From Photorhabdus akhurstii (GTDB taxonomy: Bacteria > Pseudomonadota > Gammaproteobacteria > Enterobacterales > Enterobacteriaceae): a DNA stretch of 54,034 nucleotides. Shown piece by piece: positions 18,283 to 27,225 of the stretch. The position numbers were made by a program, and so were the translations under genes. The stretch spans positions 46,425 to 100,458 of the forward strand of contig NZ_RCWE01000018.1 in the NCBI RefSeq assembly GCF_018448925.1. Reading direction: 5' to 3'. How positions within the stretch are numbered: the first letter of the stretch is position 1; every line of letters begins with the position of its first letter. The notes beneath the pieces were generated by a model. That model saw nothing but the letters and a program-made list of their open reading frames with translations. It made no database searches and was not told the origin of the DNA.

Positions 18283-19205
18283 TTACTATCTCCTTGCTTG
18301 TTGTTCACCAAGCTGACAAATAACTCTTCCAGACGGTTCGCTTTATTGCGCATACTCAGAATATGAATACCCTGAGCACTTAATTGGGTGAATACGCTAT
18401 TTATTCCCTGACCACGTTGAACATCTACTTCCAAAGTAGAGGCATCCAGCAGTCGATAATTATATCCTGCCAGTTCAAGAGTTGGGTTTTGCGTCGCCAG
18501 ATCGAAGAAGAATGTTTCAGATTCCACCCGACTGAGTAAATTTTTCATACTGGTGTTTTCTACCAATTCACCGTGCTGAATAATACCAATATTACGGCAC
18601 AGCATTTCTGCTTCTTCCAGATAGTGAGTCGTTAGAATAATTGTCGTTCCCTGTGCATTCAGTTGTTGCAAAAAATTCCACATAGAGCGACGAAGTTCAA
18701 TATCAACACCGGCAGTCGGTTCATCAAGAATCAATAATTTAGGCTGATGCATCAAAGCACGTACAATCATCAGACGTCGTTTCATCCCACCAGACAGACG
18801 AATCGCTCGTTGATTACGTTTTTCCCACAGATCTAACTGCGATAGATAAGTTTTCGCTCTGGCTTGCGCCACTTTTCGCGGTACACCATAGTAACCGGCT
18901 TGATTGAGAACAATCTGCAACACTGTCTCAAACGGGTTAAAATTAAATTCTTGCGGAACAAGACCTAACTGGCGTTTAGCATTCACAATATCGGTATCAA
19001 TATCATAGCCAAATACCTTAACCTTACCGCTGCTTTTGTTTACCAGAGAGCTAATAATGCCGATTGTGGTGGACTTCCCTGCACCATTCGGACCCAATAA
19101 TGCGTAGAAGTCTCCAACTTCCACATTCAGGTCTATCCCACGCAGCGCCTTAACACCATCAGTGTAAGTCTTAGTAAGCTGCGTTAACTCCAATGCATAA
19201 GTCAT
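18279..19205 (-). CDS. yadG: ABC transporter ATP-binding protein YadG
   Basis: 308 residues. Motifs: Walker A GPNGAGKST, signature LSGGMKRR, Walker B LLILDEPTAGVD, H-loop TTHYLEEAE. Pairs with YadH to form a DrrAB/NatAB-like exporter; substrate unknown. It is divergent from can across about 190 bp, as in E. coli. Confidence 0.96.
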   Translation of the reverse strand: MTYALELTQLTKTYTDGVKALRGIDLNVEVGDFYALLGPNGAGKSTTIGIISSLVNKSSGKVKVFGYDIDTDIVNAKRQLGLVPQEFNFNPFETVLQIVLNQAGYYGVPRKVAQARAKTYLSQLDLWEKRNQRAIRLSGGMKRRLMIVRALMHQPKLLILDEPTAGVDIELRRSMWNFLQQLNAQGTTIILTTHYLEEAEMLCRNIGIIQHGELVENTSMKNLLSRVESETFFFDLATQNPTLELAGYNYRLLDASTLEVDVQRGQGINSVFTQLSAQGIHILSMRNKANRLEELFVSLVNNKQGDSK

Positions 19206-19392
19206 AAATTACAAAACACCTTTATTATCTGGTCGCCTTTGCGTGCAATATGGAAACATAATGCTCCTTTTCTGCCTGACTTGCTTTGCAAAAACAGCAG
19301 AAAGATTAAAAACAAACAGCAACAAAATATTAAAATTTTAATTGATGTTGTATATGATTCTATCTTAAAGAAACACTACCAGGCTATGAATC

Positions 19393-20046
19393 ATGATGAA
19401 AAAAATAGAAGAGCTGCTTGCCAATAACAAGCAGTGGTCAGAATCGGTTAACGAAGAAAACCCAAATTTTTTCAAAGAATTAGCAAAATCACAAAAACCT
19501 CGATTCTTATGGATTGGCTGCTCAGACAGCCGGGTGCCAGCAGAAAAACTAATTGATGCCGCCCCCGGTGACTTATTCGTTCACAGAAACGTTGCAAACC
19601 TGGTTATTCATACTGACTTAAATTGTCTTTCAGTTATTCAATATGCGGTAGACGTACTGGAAGTTGAACATATCATTATCTGCGGACACTATGGTTGTGG
19701 TGGTATCGAAGCCGCAATTGATGGCACCGAACTGGGATTGATTAACAACTGGCTGCTACATATCCGTGATCTTTGGTATAAACACAGTTCTATGCTAGGT
19801 GAATTACCCCCCAATGAGCGTCTGAACCGTCTGTGCGAAATTAACGTTGTTGAGCAAGTATATAACCTTGGTCACTCAACCATTATGCAATCAGCATGGA
19901 AACGAGGCCAAAAAGTGATGATCCACGGTTGGGTTTACGGTATCCATAATGGTCAATTGCAGGATCTTGAAGTGACGGCTGACAGCCGTGAAAAATTGGA
20001 ATTGGCCTATCGTCAGACCGTTTCCAAATTGACGCATAAGAAGTGA
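19393..20046 (+). CDS. can: Beta-class carbonic anhydrase
   Basis: 217 residues. Interconverts CO2 and bicarbonate in the cytoplasm. Zinc ligands Cys in GCSDSR, plus His and Cys in CGHYGCGG, are all present; Asp-Arg dyad of CSDSR is intact. Two adjacent ATG codons (19393, 19396) are possible; the second gives residue numbering equal to E. coli (Cys42, His98, Cys101), the first is better spaced from an AGG. In E. coli hpt is the direct divergent neighbour. Here toxin-antitoxin genes intervene. Confidence 0.97.
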   Translation: MMKKIEELLANNKQWSESVNEENPNFFKELAKSQKPRFLWIGCSDSRVPAEKLIDAAPGDLFVHRNVANLVIHTDLNCLSVIQYAVDVLEVEHIIICGHYGCGGIEAAIDGTELGLINNWLLHIRDLWYKHSSMLGELPPNERLNRLCEINVVEQVYNLGHSTIMQSAWKRGQKVMIHGWVYGIHNGQLQDLEVTADSREKLELAYRQTVSKLTHKK

Positions 20047-20068
20047 TTTTTCTAAGTTACTGATAAAA

Positions 20069-20110
20069 TACGCTGTAGAAAAGGTTATATTTAATCCTTT
20101 CTATAGCGTA
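20069..20110 (+). terminator. Imperfect inverted repeat after can
   Basis: The arm starting TACGCTGTAGAAA at 20069 pairs with the arm ending TTTCTATAGCGTA at 20110 around an AT-rich loop. Probably stops can transcription. The next 290 bp (20111-20400) are very AT-rich with no gene that I can support. Confidence 0.5.
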
Positions 20111-20401
20111 ATTAAATGAAAGTTTATGCAGATTTTTATTTTATTAAATAGCCATTTAAACCTCAAATAGCTATTTTAATTTTTCGATTTTATACATAGG
20201 GAAATAAGAATAAAACAATCTAAAAAATAATTATAAATTTATAAAAATAAAATATTTTCAGCTTATAGATTATATTAAAAATATATTTTAATGTTTTCTC
20301 AGACTTAAAAATTATATTTCACCCTTTAAACTCATGACAATACTTCTCTCCCGAGATATTAATAATAGTGGAAGGTTTACAACTGTTTTTGCTAGATGGT
20401 A

Positions 20402-20902
20402 TTAATCTGTTATTTTAAAAACAGTTTTTAAATCCTTTAACGTGATCATTAGCGTCATTGGATTTAAAAGCGAATCACTAAAACCCACAGACTTATAAAA
20501 CGCCTTAGCGTTCTCCGAGATAGCATGAACAATCAACCCTCTAACACCCACCAAATCTGCCGCTTGAGCGACACGTATGGAAGCATCTCTGACTAAATAG
20601 CGACCAAACCCTCTTCCTTGATAACGCTTATCAACAGCTAAGCGGCCCAAAATAATCACCGGAATGGGATTTGGCATATTACGCTTAAATTTGCTTATCG
20701 CCTCTTCTGACATGATTGAGCCGGTAGCTAACGAATAATAAGCAATAACATCCCTGTCTTCGCTTACAACATAGGTTCTCGAAGCATTCTCTTTTTGATT
20801 TTTTAATGCTCTGTCTGTTAACCAGTTGTCCAGGGTGTCAATTCCTGAAGTAAAACTATTTAAATTGTGCTCATCTGTTAACAAAGTTGGATCATTAATC
20901 AT
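20402..20902 (-). CDS. GNAT-family acetyltransferase toxin (TacT/AtaT type), copy 1
   Basis: 166 residues. Toxins of this type acetylate the amino acid on charged tRNA and stop translation. GNAT core: GRLAVDKRYQGRGFGRYLV (acetyl-CoA loop at about residues 86-104) and NAKAFYKSVGF with the conserved Tyr at 136. It starts 4 bases after the antitoxin stop, a normal TA arrangement. It is nearly identical to the protein at 24009-24509, differing at a few residues. The whole module is part of a segmental duplication. Confidence 0.88.
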   Translation of the reverse strand: MINDPTLLTDEHNLNSFTSGIDTLDNWLTDRALKNQKENASRTYVVSEDRDVIAYYSLATGSIMSEEAISKFKRNMPNPIPVIILGRLAVDKRYQGRGFGRYLVRDASIRVAQAADLVGVRGLIVHAISENAKAFYKSVGFSDSLLNPMTLMITLKDLKTVFKITD

Positions 20903-20906
20903 TTTA

Positions 20907-21185
20907 TCACCACGGTTTTTTCATATTTGCCGTTTTGATAAGACGCTCATTTGGAGCAGCCGGAGCATCAAGTTTAGCAATAAAAGCATTAAAAATTTCT
21001 GGAGATATAACCATAAAGGAATATTCCAATAAAGTATTTTCAGCATCACGTTTGATTGTATCAAGGACATATTCAGTAACGGTTTTTCCCTTCACTTTTG
21101 CCGCTCTGTCTATTAAATCCCGATCCTCCTGCCTAATCCTCAAGTTGAGTGTCTTATTTTTACGATTCTCACTTATTACGTTCAT
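20907..21185 (-). CDS. DUF1778-family antitoxin (TacA type), copy 1
   Basis: 92 residues. N-terminal ribbon-helix-helix DNA-binding part (KTLNLRIRQEDRDLIDRAA) and a C-terminal tail that would wrap the GNAT toxin. AAGGGG lies upstream of the ATG. Such antitoxins usually repress their own promoter, here in 21186-21290. Nearly identical to 24514-24792, so the two antitoxins can be expected to neutralise both toxins. Confidence 0.88.
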   Translation of the reverse strand: MNVISENRKNKTLNLRIRQEDRDLIDRAAKVKGKTVTEYVLDTIKRDAENTLLEYSFMVISPEIFNAFIAKLDAPAAPNERLIKTANMKKPW

Positions 21186-21369
21186 TTCAAATCCCCTTAT
21201 GCTATAGGTGGTCTAAATAATACACAAATGTAACGCCATTGTCATCACATTCTAGGGGGGAGAATTCCCATTAGGCATAGAGGCTTACATCGGCTTTCGC
21301 TAATACAAATGTAATATACCCGTTATCATTCATTGAATACTTAAATATTACAGAAATTATATGTATTTG

Positions 21370-21416
21370 TTGACATGCCATGACGACTTTCGTATAGCGT
21401 GCATATACAGTATACG
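21370..21416 (+). promoter_or_regulatory. Promoter and candidate operator of higBA
   Basis: TTGACA at 21370-21375, 17-bp spacer, TATAGC at 21393-21398. An inverted repeat CGTATA (21391-21396) / TATACG (21411-21416) overlaps the -10 and is a good candidate for HigA autorepression. The higB ATG follows at 21425. Confidence 0.65.
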
Positions 21417-21424
21417 AGACTAGT

Positions 21425-21705
21425 ATGATTAAAAGCTTCAAACACAAAGAATTGGAAAAATTTTTCAAAACTGGTTCTACCGCTGGCATTCAGCCTAAGC
21501 ATGCCCTAAAGCTGCAAATCCAGCTAACTGCATTGAATATGGCTAAAAAACCAGAAGATATGAATGCCCCTAGCTGGAAACTTCATCCACTAAAAGGAGC
21601 AAATCTTAGCGGTCACTGGGCAATATCTGTTAACGATAATTGGCGTTTAACATTTGATTTGAGGGCGAAGATATAATTCTCGTTAATTATCAAGATCATC
21701 ACTGA
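21425..21705 (+). pseudogene. higB: HigB-type mRNA-interferase toxin, frameshifted near its C-terminus
   Basis: RelE/HigB-like ORF starting MIKSFKHKELEKFFKTGS. Reading is normal to WRLTFD, then ends as LRAKI with an early TAA at about 21673. If one T is restored in the T-run at 21658-21660, the frame continues with [14 protein letters not shown] and stops at 21705, which is the usual HigB ending. So one base appears to be missing and the last ~16 residues, which carry conserved C-terminal positions of the family, are lost. A sequencing error is the alternative. higA directly follows. Confidence 0.8.
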
Positions 21706-21715
21706 GGGCAACGAA

Positions 21716-21994
21716 ATGAAAATGCATAAACCTGCACACCCAGGCATAGTTTTGCGTGAATATCTTGGTGACATATCTGTCACAGAGGCAGCAAAGGCTC
21801 TCGGTATAACCAGAGCTGCACTATCTCGCATATTAAACGGCAATGCAGGAATATCTGCTGATATGGCCCTGCGACTAGAAGCCGCATTAGGTACTAGTGC
21901 CGAAATGTGGACAGGAATGCAGTCCCAATATGAACTGTGGATTGCCTCACAGCACAAAAGACCAGAAATAAAACCAATACTGGCTCACTCCTGA
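21716..21994 (+). CDS. higA: HigA-type antitoxin (XRE-family)
   Basis: 92 residues with a helix-turn-helix: [33 protein letters not shown] is the family's N-terminal signature. ATG at 21716 or 21722 is possible. The toxin partner upstream has a frameshift, so this may be an orphan antitoxin still regulating the promoter. Lies only in the left copy of the tacAT-hpt duplication. Confidence 0.9.
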   Translation: MKMHKPAHPGIVLREYLGDISVTEAAKALGITRAALSRILNGNAGISADMALRLEAALGTSAEMWTGMQSQYELWIASQHKRPEIKPILAHS

Positions 21995-22060
21995 TAGCGT
22001 AATAAGAGGGCTTTACTTAGCCAGCTACAACACTACACACCATGTCTGAATCACAAAGCA

Positions 22061-22088
22061 AAAACGGCAACCCGAAAGTTGCCGTTTT
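22061..22088. terminator. Terminator of hpt copy 1
   Basis: AACGGCAAC and GTTGCCGTT form a stem with A-run and T-run on the two sides, so it works on minus-strand transcripts from hpt and possibly also on higBA. A diverged copy lies after hpt copy 2 at 24968-24995. Confidence 0.8.
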
Positions 22089-22102
22089 CAAATACGAGAA
22101 AA

Positions 22103-22639
22103 CTACTCTTCTAGCAAAATCACATGGCCGATATAAGGCAGATGACGGTAAAGTTGCGCATAATCGATACCATAACCCACCACAAATTTATCCTCAATTG
22201 AGTAACCAATCCACTCCACCGGAACATCAACTTCACGGCGGGAAGGTTTATCCAGCAAGGTACAGATTGCCAGTGATTTTGGCTCACGCAGCGCCAAAAT
22301 TTCACGTACTTTATTCAGGGTATTACCTGAATCAATAATATCTTCCACAATCAGTACATGCTTACCACGAATATCCTCGTCCAGATCTTTCAGGATTTTC
22401 ACATCACGAGTGGAATTCATACCGCTGCCGTAACTGGAAGCCGTCATAAAGTCGACTTGATGAGGGATCTGAATTTCACGGCATAAATCAGCCATAAAAA
22501 TAAAGGAGCCTCTCAGCAACCCAACCAATACCAGCCCACTCTCGCTGTCACGATAGTGCTCAGTGATCTGTTTTCCCAGTTCAGCAATACGCTGCTTAAC
22601 CTCCTGTTCGGAGATCATAACTTCTACAGTGTGTTTCAT
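22103..22639 (-). CDS. hpt: Hypoxanthine phosphoribosyltransferase, copy 1
   Basis: 178 residues, same length and start (MKHTVEVM) as E. coli Hpt. It salvages hypoxanthine to IMP using PRPP. The PRPP-binding motif [14 protein letters not shown] and LVGLLRGSF are intact. The ATG at 22637-22639 is chosen over an upstream TTG. This copy keeps the upstream region that is repeated at 33996-34212, so it is probably the ancestral gene. A second complete copy lies at 25013-25558. Confidence 0.97.
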   Translation of the reverse strand: MKHTVEVMISEQEVKQRIAELGKQITEHYRDSESGLVLVGLLRGSFIFMADLCREIQIPHQVDFMTASSYGSGMNSTRDVKILKDLDEDIRGKHVLIVEDIIDSGNTLNKVREILALREPKSLAICTLLDKPSRREVDVPVEWIGYSIEDKFVVGYGIDYAQLYRHLPYIGHVILLEE

Positions 22640-22838
22640 TATAAAGTTAACCAATTGTTTTTAATGAATAAATATATAAAAATCAATAAAAGATTATAAC
22701 CAGTTGATATGCCAATTAATACGCCATTCTTCCAGCAATATTATTGAACAGTTCCTTTCCCTTAGGATATCTCAAGGTAAGTATGGCATAAGATAAGGAT
22801 ATTTATAGTATCCAGAAGAGAAACCAATCTATAGATCA
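22622..22838. repeat. hpt 5' end and upstream region, repeated at 33996-34212
   Basis: From the first hpt codons through about 200 bp upstream, this DNA is closely similar to 33996-34212, in the same orientation, with scattered differences. The two copies bracket roughly 11 kb of accessory DNA. Confidence 0.8.
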
Positions 22839-22874
22839 TACACCAAAACTATTATTCAAAATAATAGCTCACCG

Positions 22875-23219
22875 CTAATCGACAAATTGTTGTAACGACA
22901 CCAATATGTTGCGCTTCTGACCACGTTTCATTGTTGGGGAACACTTAACCGCCTTATAAACTTCACGCATACAATAATCAGTGACTTTACCCTTAACAAT
23001 ATTATGATAATCAGTGCTGATCCTTTCCTTAATATCGTTAATATCAAATGCCGCATGAGCATCTATACAATTAATAAACGAATCCCATTGCAAAAACTTA
23101 TGATCTTTCTGAGGCAAATCAACTTGGCATTGAAGAAGTTCCTGTCGTAATTGGATAAATTCGCTGATTTTAGAATTAATGATCAGAACAAGCAGCGGCT
23201 CACAGCAGCAAACCAACAA
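22875..23219 (-). CDS. Hypothetical protein, possibly a truncated gene
   Basis: Open frame of up to 114 codons with only a TTG start at the upstream end. The N-terminal part is Cys/Leu-rich and unlike a normal start, while the rest is hydrophilic (ends KRGQKRNILVSLQQFVD). I do not recognise it. It lies downstream of the Panacea gene but a terminator at 23261-23287 separates them. It may be the 3' part of a decayed gene. Low confidence that it is expressed. Confidence 0.3.
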   Translation of the reverse strand: MLVCCCEPLLVLIINSKISEFIQLRQELLQCQVDLPQKDHKFLQWDSFINCIDAHAAFDINDIKERISTDYHNIVKGKVTDYCMREVYKAVKCSPTMKRGQKRNILVSLQQFVD

Positions 23220-23260
23220 ATATTTTAACTTTGGCGGCGTTGTAAAAGGTCAGTGAAGAT

Positions 23261-23287
23261 AAAAAAATCCGCCCTAAAAGATGCGGA
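23261..23287 (-). terminator. Rho-independent terminator of the Panacea gene
   Basis: On the minus strand TCCGC pairs with GCGGA around a loop and is followed by seven T. Lies just after the 23315 stop codon. Confidence 0.75.
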
Positions 23288-23314
23288 AAATCTGTCACCA
23301 AAATTAGTCATCAG

Positions 23315-23869
23315 CTACTCAGTAGAAATCAGATAAGCAACTAACTTGTCACCATCCTTACAACTGGCAGCTATCACTTCCAATGGAATCTCACTATTCT
23401 GGTTAGCCGTCATCCAAACACTATCGTGGCTGATATCACGTATTTCTTTAAACGAGAGATTCCCATATTTTTCGATTGCTTCATTTATGCAATCAATATC
23501 CGAATCACTAAATACATCTTCATCGAAATCACGCAAAGCACGTATTTGATGATTTCCATGACGTCCCTCTACTGACAACAATGACCGAATGACATCAACA
23601 TCACACTTATTTGGAATAAAGCGCCCGTCTCCCCTGGCTACTTTTATAATATCATAGGCATTCACTGCAACAGGGCCATCTTTCATTGCAAGATAGTTAT
23701 CACCCGTAATTAACCGACCATAACGCTCCAAATGCAGCCGGTCAGCAAAATACAGAATTTTACCCACATGATAAACGTCAGAAATTGGCGCTATAGAGGC
23801 AACGTACAGAAGAGCCTCTATAGCCTTTTCTGAGTCAAATCTTGCACTAATCATCTCAATTACCTTCAT
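23315..23869 (-). CDS. Panacea-domain (SocA/DUF4065-like) antitoxin-type protein
   Basis: 184 residues. Conserved Panacea core: IEALLYVAS ... VYHVGKILYFADRLHLERYGRLITGDNYLAMKDGPV. This domain is known as a versatile antitoxin that pairs with unrelated toxins, and also occurs in SocA and prophage GepA-like proteins. No clear toxin partner is adjacent: upstream is a MITE and downstream a terminator followed by the unrecognised ORF 22875-23219. Start at ATG 23869; a later Met at residue 6 is possible. Family call is from motif memory. Confidence 0.75.
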   Translation of the reverse strand: MKVIEMISARFDSEKAIEALLYVASIAPISDVYHVGKILYFADRLHLERYGRLITGDNYLAMKDGPVAVNAYDIIKVARGDGRFIPNKCDVDVIRSLLSVEGRHGNHQIRALRDFDEDVFSDSDIDCINEAIEKYGNLSFKEIRDISHDSVWMTANQNSEIPLEVIAASCKDGDKLVAYLISTE

Positions 23870-23874
23870 TTAAA

Positions 23875-24001
23875 TATACCCGTTATCTTTCAAGTTTCCT
23901 CTTTGTTGGCTGCACTCACTCACCCCGGTCACATCGTTATCTATGCTCCCGGGGATTCGCTCCCTTGCCGTCGCGATGCATCTTGAAATCCATTGGGTAT
24001 A
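23875..24001. mobile_element. 127-bp MITE-like element, copy 1
   Basis: Terminal inverted repeats TATACCC / GGGTATA with inner TTTCAAG / CTTGAAA. The same 127-bp unit lies at 34210-34336 with about a dozen differences. No coding capacity. It sits exactly between the Panacea gene and the start of the second tacAT copy, i.e. at a duplication breakpoint. Confidence 0.8.
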
Positions 24002-24008
24002 AATAGTA

Positions 24009-24509
24009 TTAATCTGTTATTTTAAAAACCGTTTTTAAATCCTTTAGCGTGATCATTAACGTCATTGGATTTAAAAGCGAATCACTAAAACCCACAGACT
24101 TATAAAATGCCTTAGCATTCTCCGAGATAGCATGGACAATCAACCCCCTAACACCCACCAAATCTGCCGCTTGAGCGACACGTATGGAAGCATCTCTAAC
24201 TAAATAGCGACCAAACCCTCTTCCTTGATAACGCTTATCAACAGCTAAGCGACCCAAAATAATCGTCGGAATAGGATTTGGCATATTACGCTTAAACTTG
24301 CTTATCGCCTCTTCTGACATAATTGAGCCGGTCGCTAACGAATAATAAGCAATAACATCTCTGTCTTCGCTTACAACATAGGTTCGTGAAGCATTCTCTT
24401 TTTGATTTTTTAATGCTCTGTCTGTTAACCAGTTGTCTAGGGTATCAATTCCTGAAGTAAAACTATTTAAATTGTGATCATCTGTTAACAAGGTTGGATC
24501 ATTAATCAT
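24009..24509 (-). CDS. GNAT-family acetyltransferase toxin (TacT/AtaT type), copy 2
   Basis: 166 residues, near-identical to the 20402-20902 protein; visible changes are Glu to Asp at residue 11 and Val to Thr at residue 82. The acetyl-CoA motif RYQGRGFGR and Tyr136 are intact, so both copies look functional. It starts 4 bases after its antitoxin. Its 3' end abuts the MITE at 23875-24001. Confidence 0.88.
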   Translation of the reverse strand: MINDPTLLTDDHNLNSFTSGIDTLDNWLTDRALKNQKENASRTYVVSEDRDVIAYYSLATGSIMSEEAISKFKRNMPNPIPTIILGRLAVDKRYQGRGFGRYLVRDASIRVAQAADLVGVRGLIVHAISENAKAFYKSVGFSDSLLNPMTLMITLKDLKTVFKITD

Positions 24510-24513
24510 TTTA

Positions 24514-24792
24514 TCACCACGGTTTTTTCATATTTGCCGTTTTGATAAGACGCTCATTTGGAACAGCCGGAGCATCAAGTTTAGCAATAAAAGCATTAAA
24601 AATTTCTGGAGATACAATCATAAATGAATGTTCCAATAACGTGTTTTCAGCATCACGTTTGATTGTATCAAGGACATATTCAGTAACGGTTTTTCCCTTC
24701 ACTTTTGCTGCTCTATCTATTAAATCCCGATCCTCTTGCCTAATCCTCAAGTTGAGTGTCTTATTTTTACGATTCTCACTTATTACGTTCAT
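24514..24792 (-). CDS. DUF1778-family antitoxin (TacA type), copy 2
   Basis: 92 residues, differing from copy 1 at a handful of positions (LLEHSFMIVSP here against LLEYSFMVISP; PAVPNE against PAAPNE). The changes fall in the C-terminal toxin-binding half, while the ribbon-helix-helix is unchanged. Both antitoxins should therefore bind the same operator. The promoter region upstream is also duplicated to about 24914. Confidence 0.88.
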   Translation of the reverse strand: MNVISENRKNKTLNLRIRQEDRDLIDRAAKVKGKTVTEYVLDTIKRDAENTLLEHSFMIVSPEIFNAFIAKLDAPAVPNERLIKTANMKKPW

Positions 24793-24967
24793 TTCAAATC
24801 CCCTTATGTTATATATGGTCTAAATAATACACAAATGTAACGCCATTGTCATCACATTTATGGGGGGAGAGAACTCCCATTAGGCATAGAGGCTTACATC
24901 GGCTTTCGCTAATAAAATGCAGTGGTAATATTTCAACAAGGGAACATTGTTGAAGCCCGCTTAAGGC

Positions 24968-24995
24968 CAAAACGGCAACCCAAAAGTTGCCGTTT
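24968..24995. terminator. Terminator of hpt copy 2
   Basis: AACGGCAAC / GTTGCCGTT stem, a diverged copy of 22061-22088, on the 3' side of hpt copy 2. Confidence 0.8.
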
Positions 24996-25012
24996 CCAAA
25001 ATATGATAAAAA

Positions 25013-25558
25013 CTACTCTTCCAGCAAAATTACATGGCCGATATAAGGCAGATGACGGTAAAGTTGCGCATAATCGATACCATAACCCACCACAAATTTA
25101 TCCTCAATTGAGTAACCAATCCACTCCACCGGAACACCAACTTCACGGCGGGAAGGTTTATCCAGCAAGGTACAAATTGCCAGTGATTTTGGCTCACGCA
25201 GCGCCAAAATTTCACGTACTTTATTCAGGGTATTACCTGAATCAATAATATCTTCCACAATCAGCACATGCTTACCACGAATATCCTCGTCCAGATCTTT
25301 TAGGATTTTCACATCACGAGTGGAATTCATACCGCTACCGTAACTGGAAGCCGTCATAAAGTCGACTTGATGAGGGATCTGAATTTCACGGCATAAATCA
25401 GCCATAAAAATAAATGAACCTCTCAGCAACCCGACCAACACCAAATCACTACCACTGTCACGATAATGTTCAGTAATCTGTTTTCCCAGTTCAGCAATAC
25501 GCTGTTTAACCTCCAGTTCGGAGATCATAACTTCTACAATATGTTTTGGTTTACTCAT
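25013..25558 (-). CDS. hpt: Hypoxanthine phosphoribosyltransferase, copy 2
   Basis: 181 residues. Body is almost the same as copy 1, with [14 protein letters not shown] intact; the N-terminus differs ([11 protein letters not shown] instead of MKHTVEVM) and so does the upstream DNA. It therefore has its own promoter and start. Duplicate housekeeping gene created with the neighbouring tacAT pair. Probably active, since no stop or frameshift is visible and most differences are conservative. Confidence 0.95.
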   Translation of the reverse strand: MSKPKHIVEVMISELEVKQRIAELGKQITEHYRDSGSDLVLVGLLRGSFIFMADLCREIQIPHQVDFMTASSYGSGMNSTRDVKILKDLDEDIRGKHVLIVEDIIDSGNTLNKVREILALREPKSLAICTLLDKPSRREVGVPVEWIGYSIEDKFVVGYGIDYAQLYRHLPYIGHVILLEE

Positions 25559-25927
25559 AACTATATATTTTTAAACGATAACTAAAATAAAATCATGTGT
25601 CTTTTTACAAAAAGTGATACACCGATTGATATACCGTTCACCACACAAAGACGCACACACAAAAACATGAGAACAAAATATTTTGCAAAGCATATCAGAA
25701 TTCACCGCCTACAGTAAAAGAAGGATATATGACTCGTTGCCAGTGAGTAGATAAGTACACTAAACGTTCTGGCCTCGTGATAGAAAGTTGCGACGCATTT
25801 CGTCGAAAGGTATTAAAGATTACGGTGATGGATAACCAATTATTCTACCTCATCAATCAAACAACACAGTAGGTAATGAGATGAAGTGAGGTGACTATTT
25901 CCCTGATATTTTACGGTATTAGAATAA
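25559..25927. other. Intergenic region between hpt copy 2 and a regulator gene
   Basis: About 370 bp. It should carry the hpt copy 2 promoter (minus strand). I see no gene, RNA or strong repeat. Confidence 0.4.
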
Positions 25928-26191
25928 TTATTCTGCTGATTTCTCGCGAACTTTGCTCTCAATAAGATTACTGTCCATATCAAAATAACGACTAGGCCAG
26001 ATTTCAGATAAATGAATGTTGAGATAATTAGCGATAATCCATTCGCCTTTAGGCCAAGGACGTGACAGCGTGTTGGCTAATGTGGAAGAACTCAGTCCCG
26101 CTTCACGGGATACCGCAGCTAAGGTTGGACCACGCTTACGTAGTGCAGCAATAATATCGGCTTGATGCCAGTCATTTCTAACATTATTCAT
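25928..26191 (-). CDS. Ner/Nlp-like DNA-binding protein
   Basis: 87 residues from ATG 26189-26191 (MNNVRNDWHQADIIAALRKR), with AGGA about 8 bases upstream; the frame is open further upstream but that part has no family match. Helix-turn-helix of the Mu Ner / SfsB (Nlp) type: TLAAVSREAGLSSSTLANTLSRPWPKGEWIIANYL. Such proteins are phage-derived transcription regulators. Possible regulator of nearby accessory genes; the target is unknown. Confidence 0.8.
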   Translation of the reverse strand: MNNVRNDWHQADIIAALRKRGPTLAAVSREAGLSSSTLANTLSRPWPKGEWIIANYLNIHLSEIWPSRYFDMDSNLIESKVREKSAE

Positions 26192-27225
26192 TCCTGCTAC
26201 CCCTTCCATTAATTGAGAAAATTGATGATGGTGATTCAGACAGGGTTCACAGTACCGGTAGCTACCTTCCGGCAAGGCCGAAGCCTCCCCCGCCTGAACC
26301 ACCATTACTCTTTCAATCTATAAAATGCCGTGTCAGATTCACTGCGCTGCTAGCAGGCATGAGCCTGTAATCGTCGTACTGCCCTTTTGCTGCGGCGTCA
26401 AGTCCGCAAACAGTCAGCAAAAGTGGTGCAAACGTTGAAATACCAACAAGCACAGCAAAACGCCGCAACGTTAAGGATCAAACGGTAGCAATGAGCTAAT
26501 TATTTAGGTGTAGAGAAGCCGCCCGCTAAATATTTTAAGCAAACATAGCTAGGCATGAGCGAGATGCGCAAAAGCAATCCTGCTCATTGAAGTGAAATGA
26601 GATCGAGACGTAGCTCAATCCCATTGTGCGAAAGGCTATCACCTAACGCTAATGTGAAAAGTAAGCGAGCGCATGTTTCATGCCCACTTGAAATCAGATA
26701 AAAGTAAAGTGGATTTTCCCCACCTTAAATCCAGCTACGAAAGGCAATGAAAACCATAACCTCACACGCCGAAGTACCGTTGGTACTCTATTAGCTAAAA
26801 AGACCGTCATCACCAAACTAGCTAGGATTGTTCATACTAGCAATATATGCTTCCAAAGGTGTGCAGATGTACCGCAATTCTTGCTTTCACTTTCAGGCTA
26901 CAGAAGTTTTTCTAGTCGTTTAAGCGCTTCCTCTCAGACCTACGGAAACATTGATGACCATCTGTGATGGTAATTAAACAGATTTAGACTAACGAATGCT
27001 TTTACTGACAATAAGAGAAAGTAATGACTAAATAAATATATCAATAAGTTTTTATTTATATCATCCAATAGATTTAGCGCATTATCATGATAACTTTAAT
27101 TATAGTTTCTCTTGAAAAGATTAGAGGTTTAATATTTTCTTTTAAAATTTAATTCATCCCTATATTTTCAAGATGTTAGGATAATTACCACATTTGGTTA
27201 TTTTATTTATTTAAAAAAAAAGACA
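26192..27225. other. One-kb region without a supported gene
   Basis: The left part (to about 26830) has near-genomic base composition and short hairpins (CAGGC-ATGA-GCCTG near 26357, AGTACC-GTT-GGTACT near 26775) but no open frame worth calling. ACCATC-TGT-GATGGT lies near 26957. From about 27000 on, the DNA becomes extremely AT-rich and leads to the microcin promoter. It may be decayed coding DNA or hold a structured RNA. Confidence 0.4.

Noticed and set aside
22875-23219. Cognate toxin in operon with the Panacea gene
   Set aside because: A Rho-independent terminator separates them and the frame has only a TTG start with an odd Cys-rich beginning. Kept as a low-confidence ORF.
26300-26830. 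Retron non-coding RNA
   Set aside because: No reverse transcriptase gene is nearby and I could not find flanking inverted repeats of the msr/msd type.
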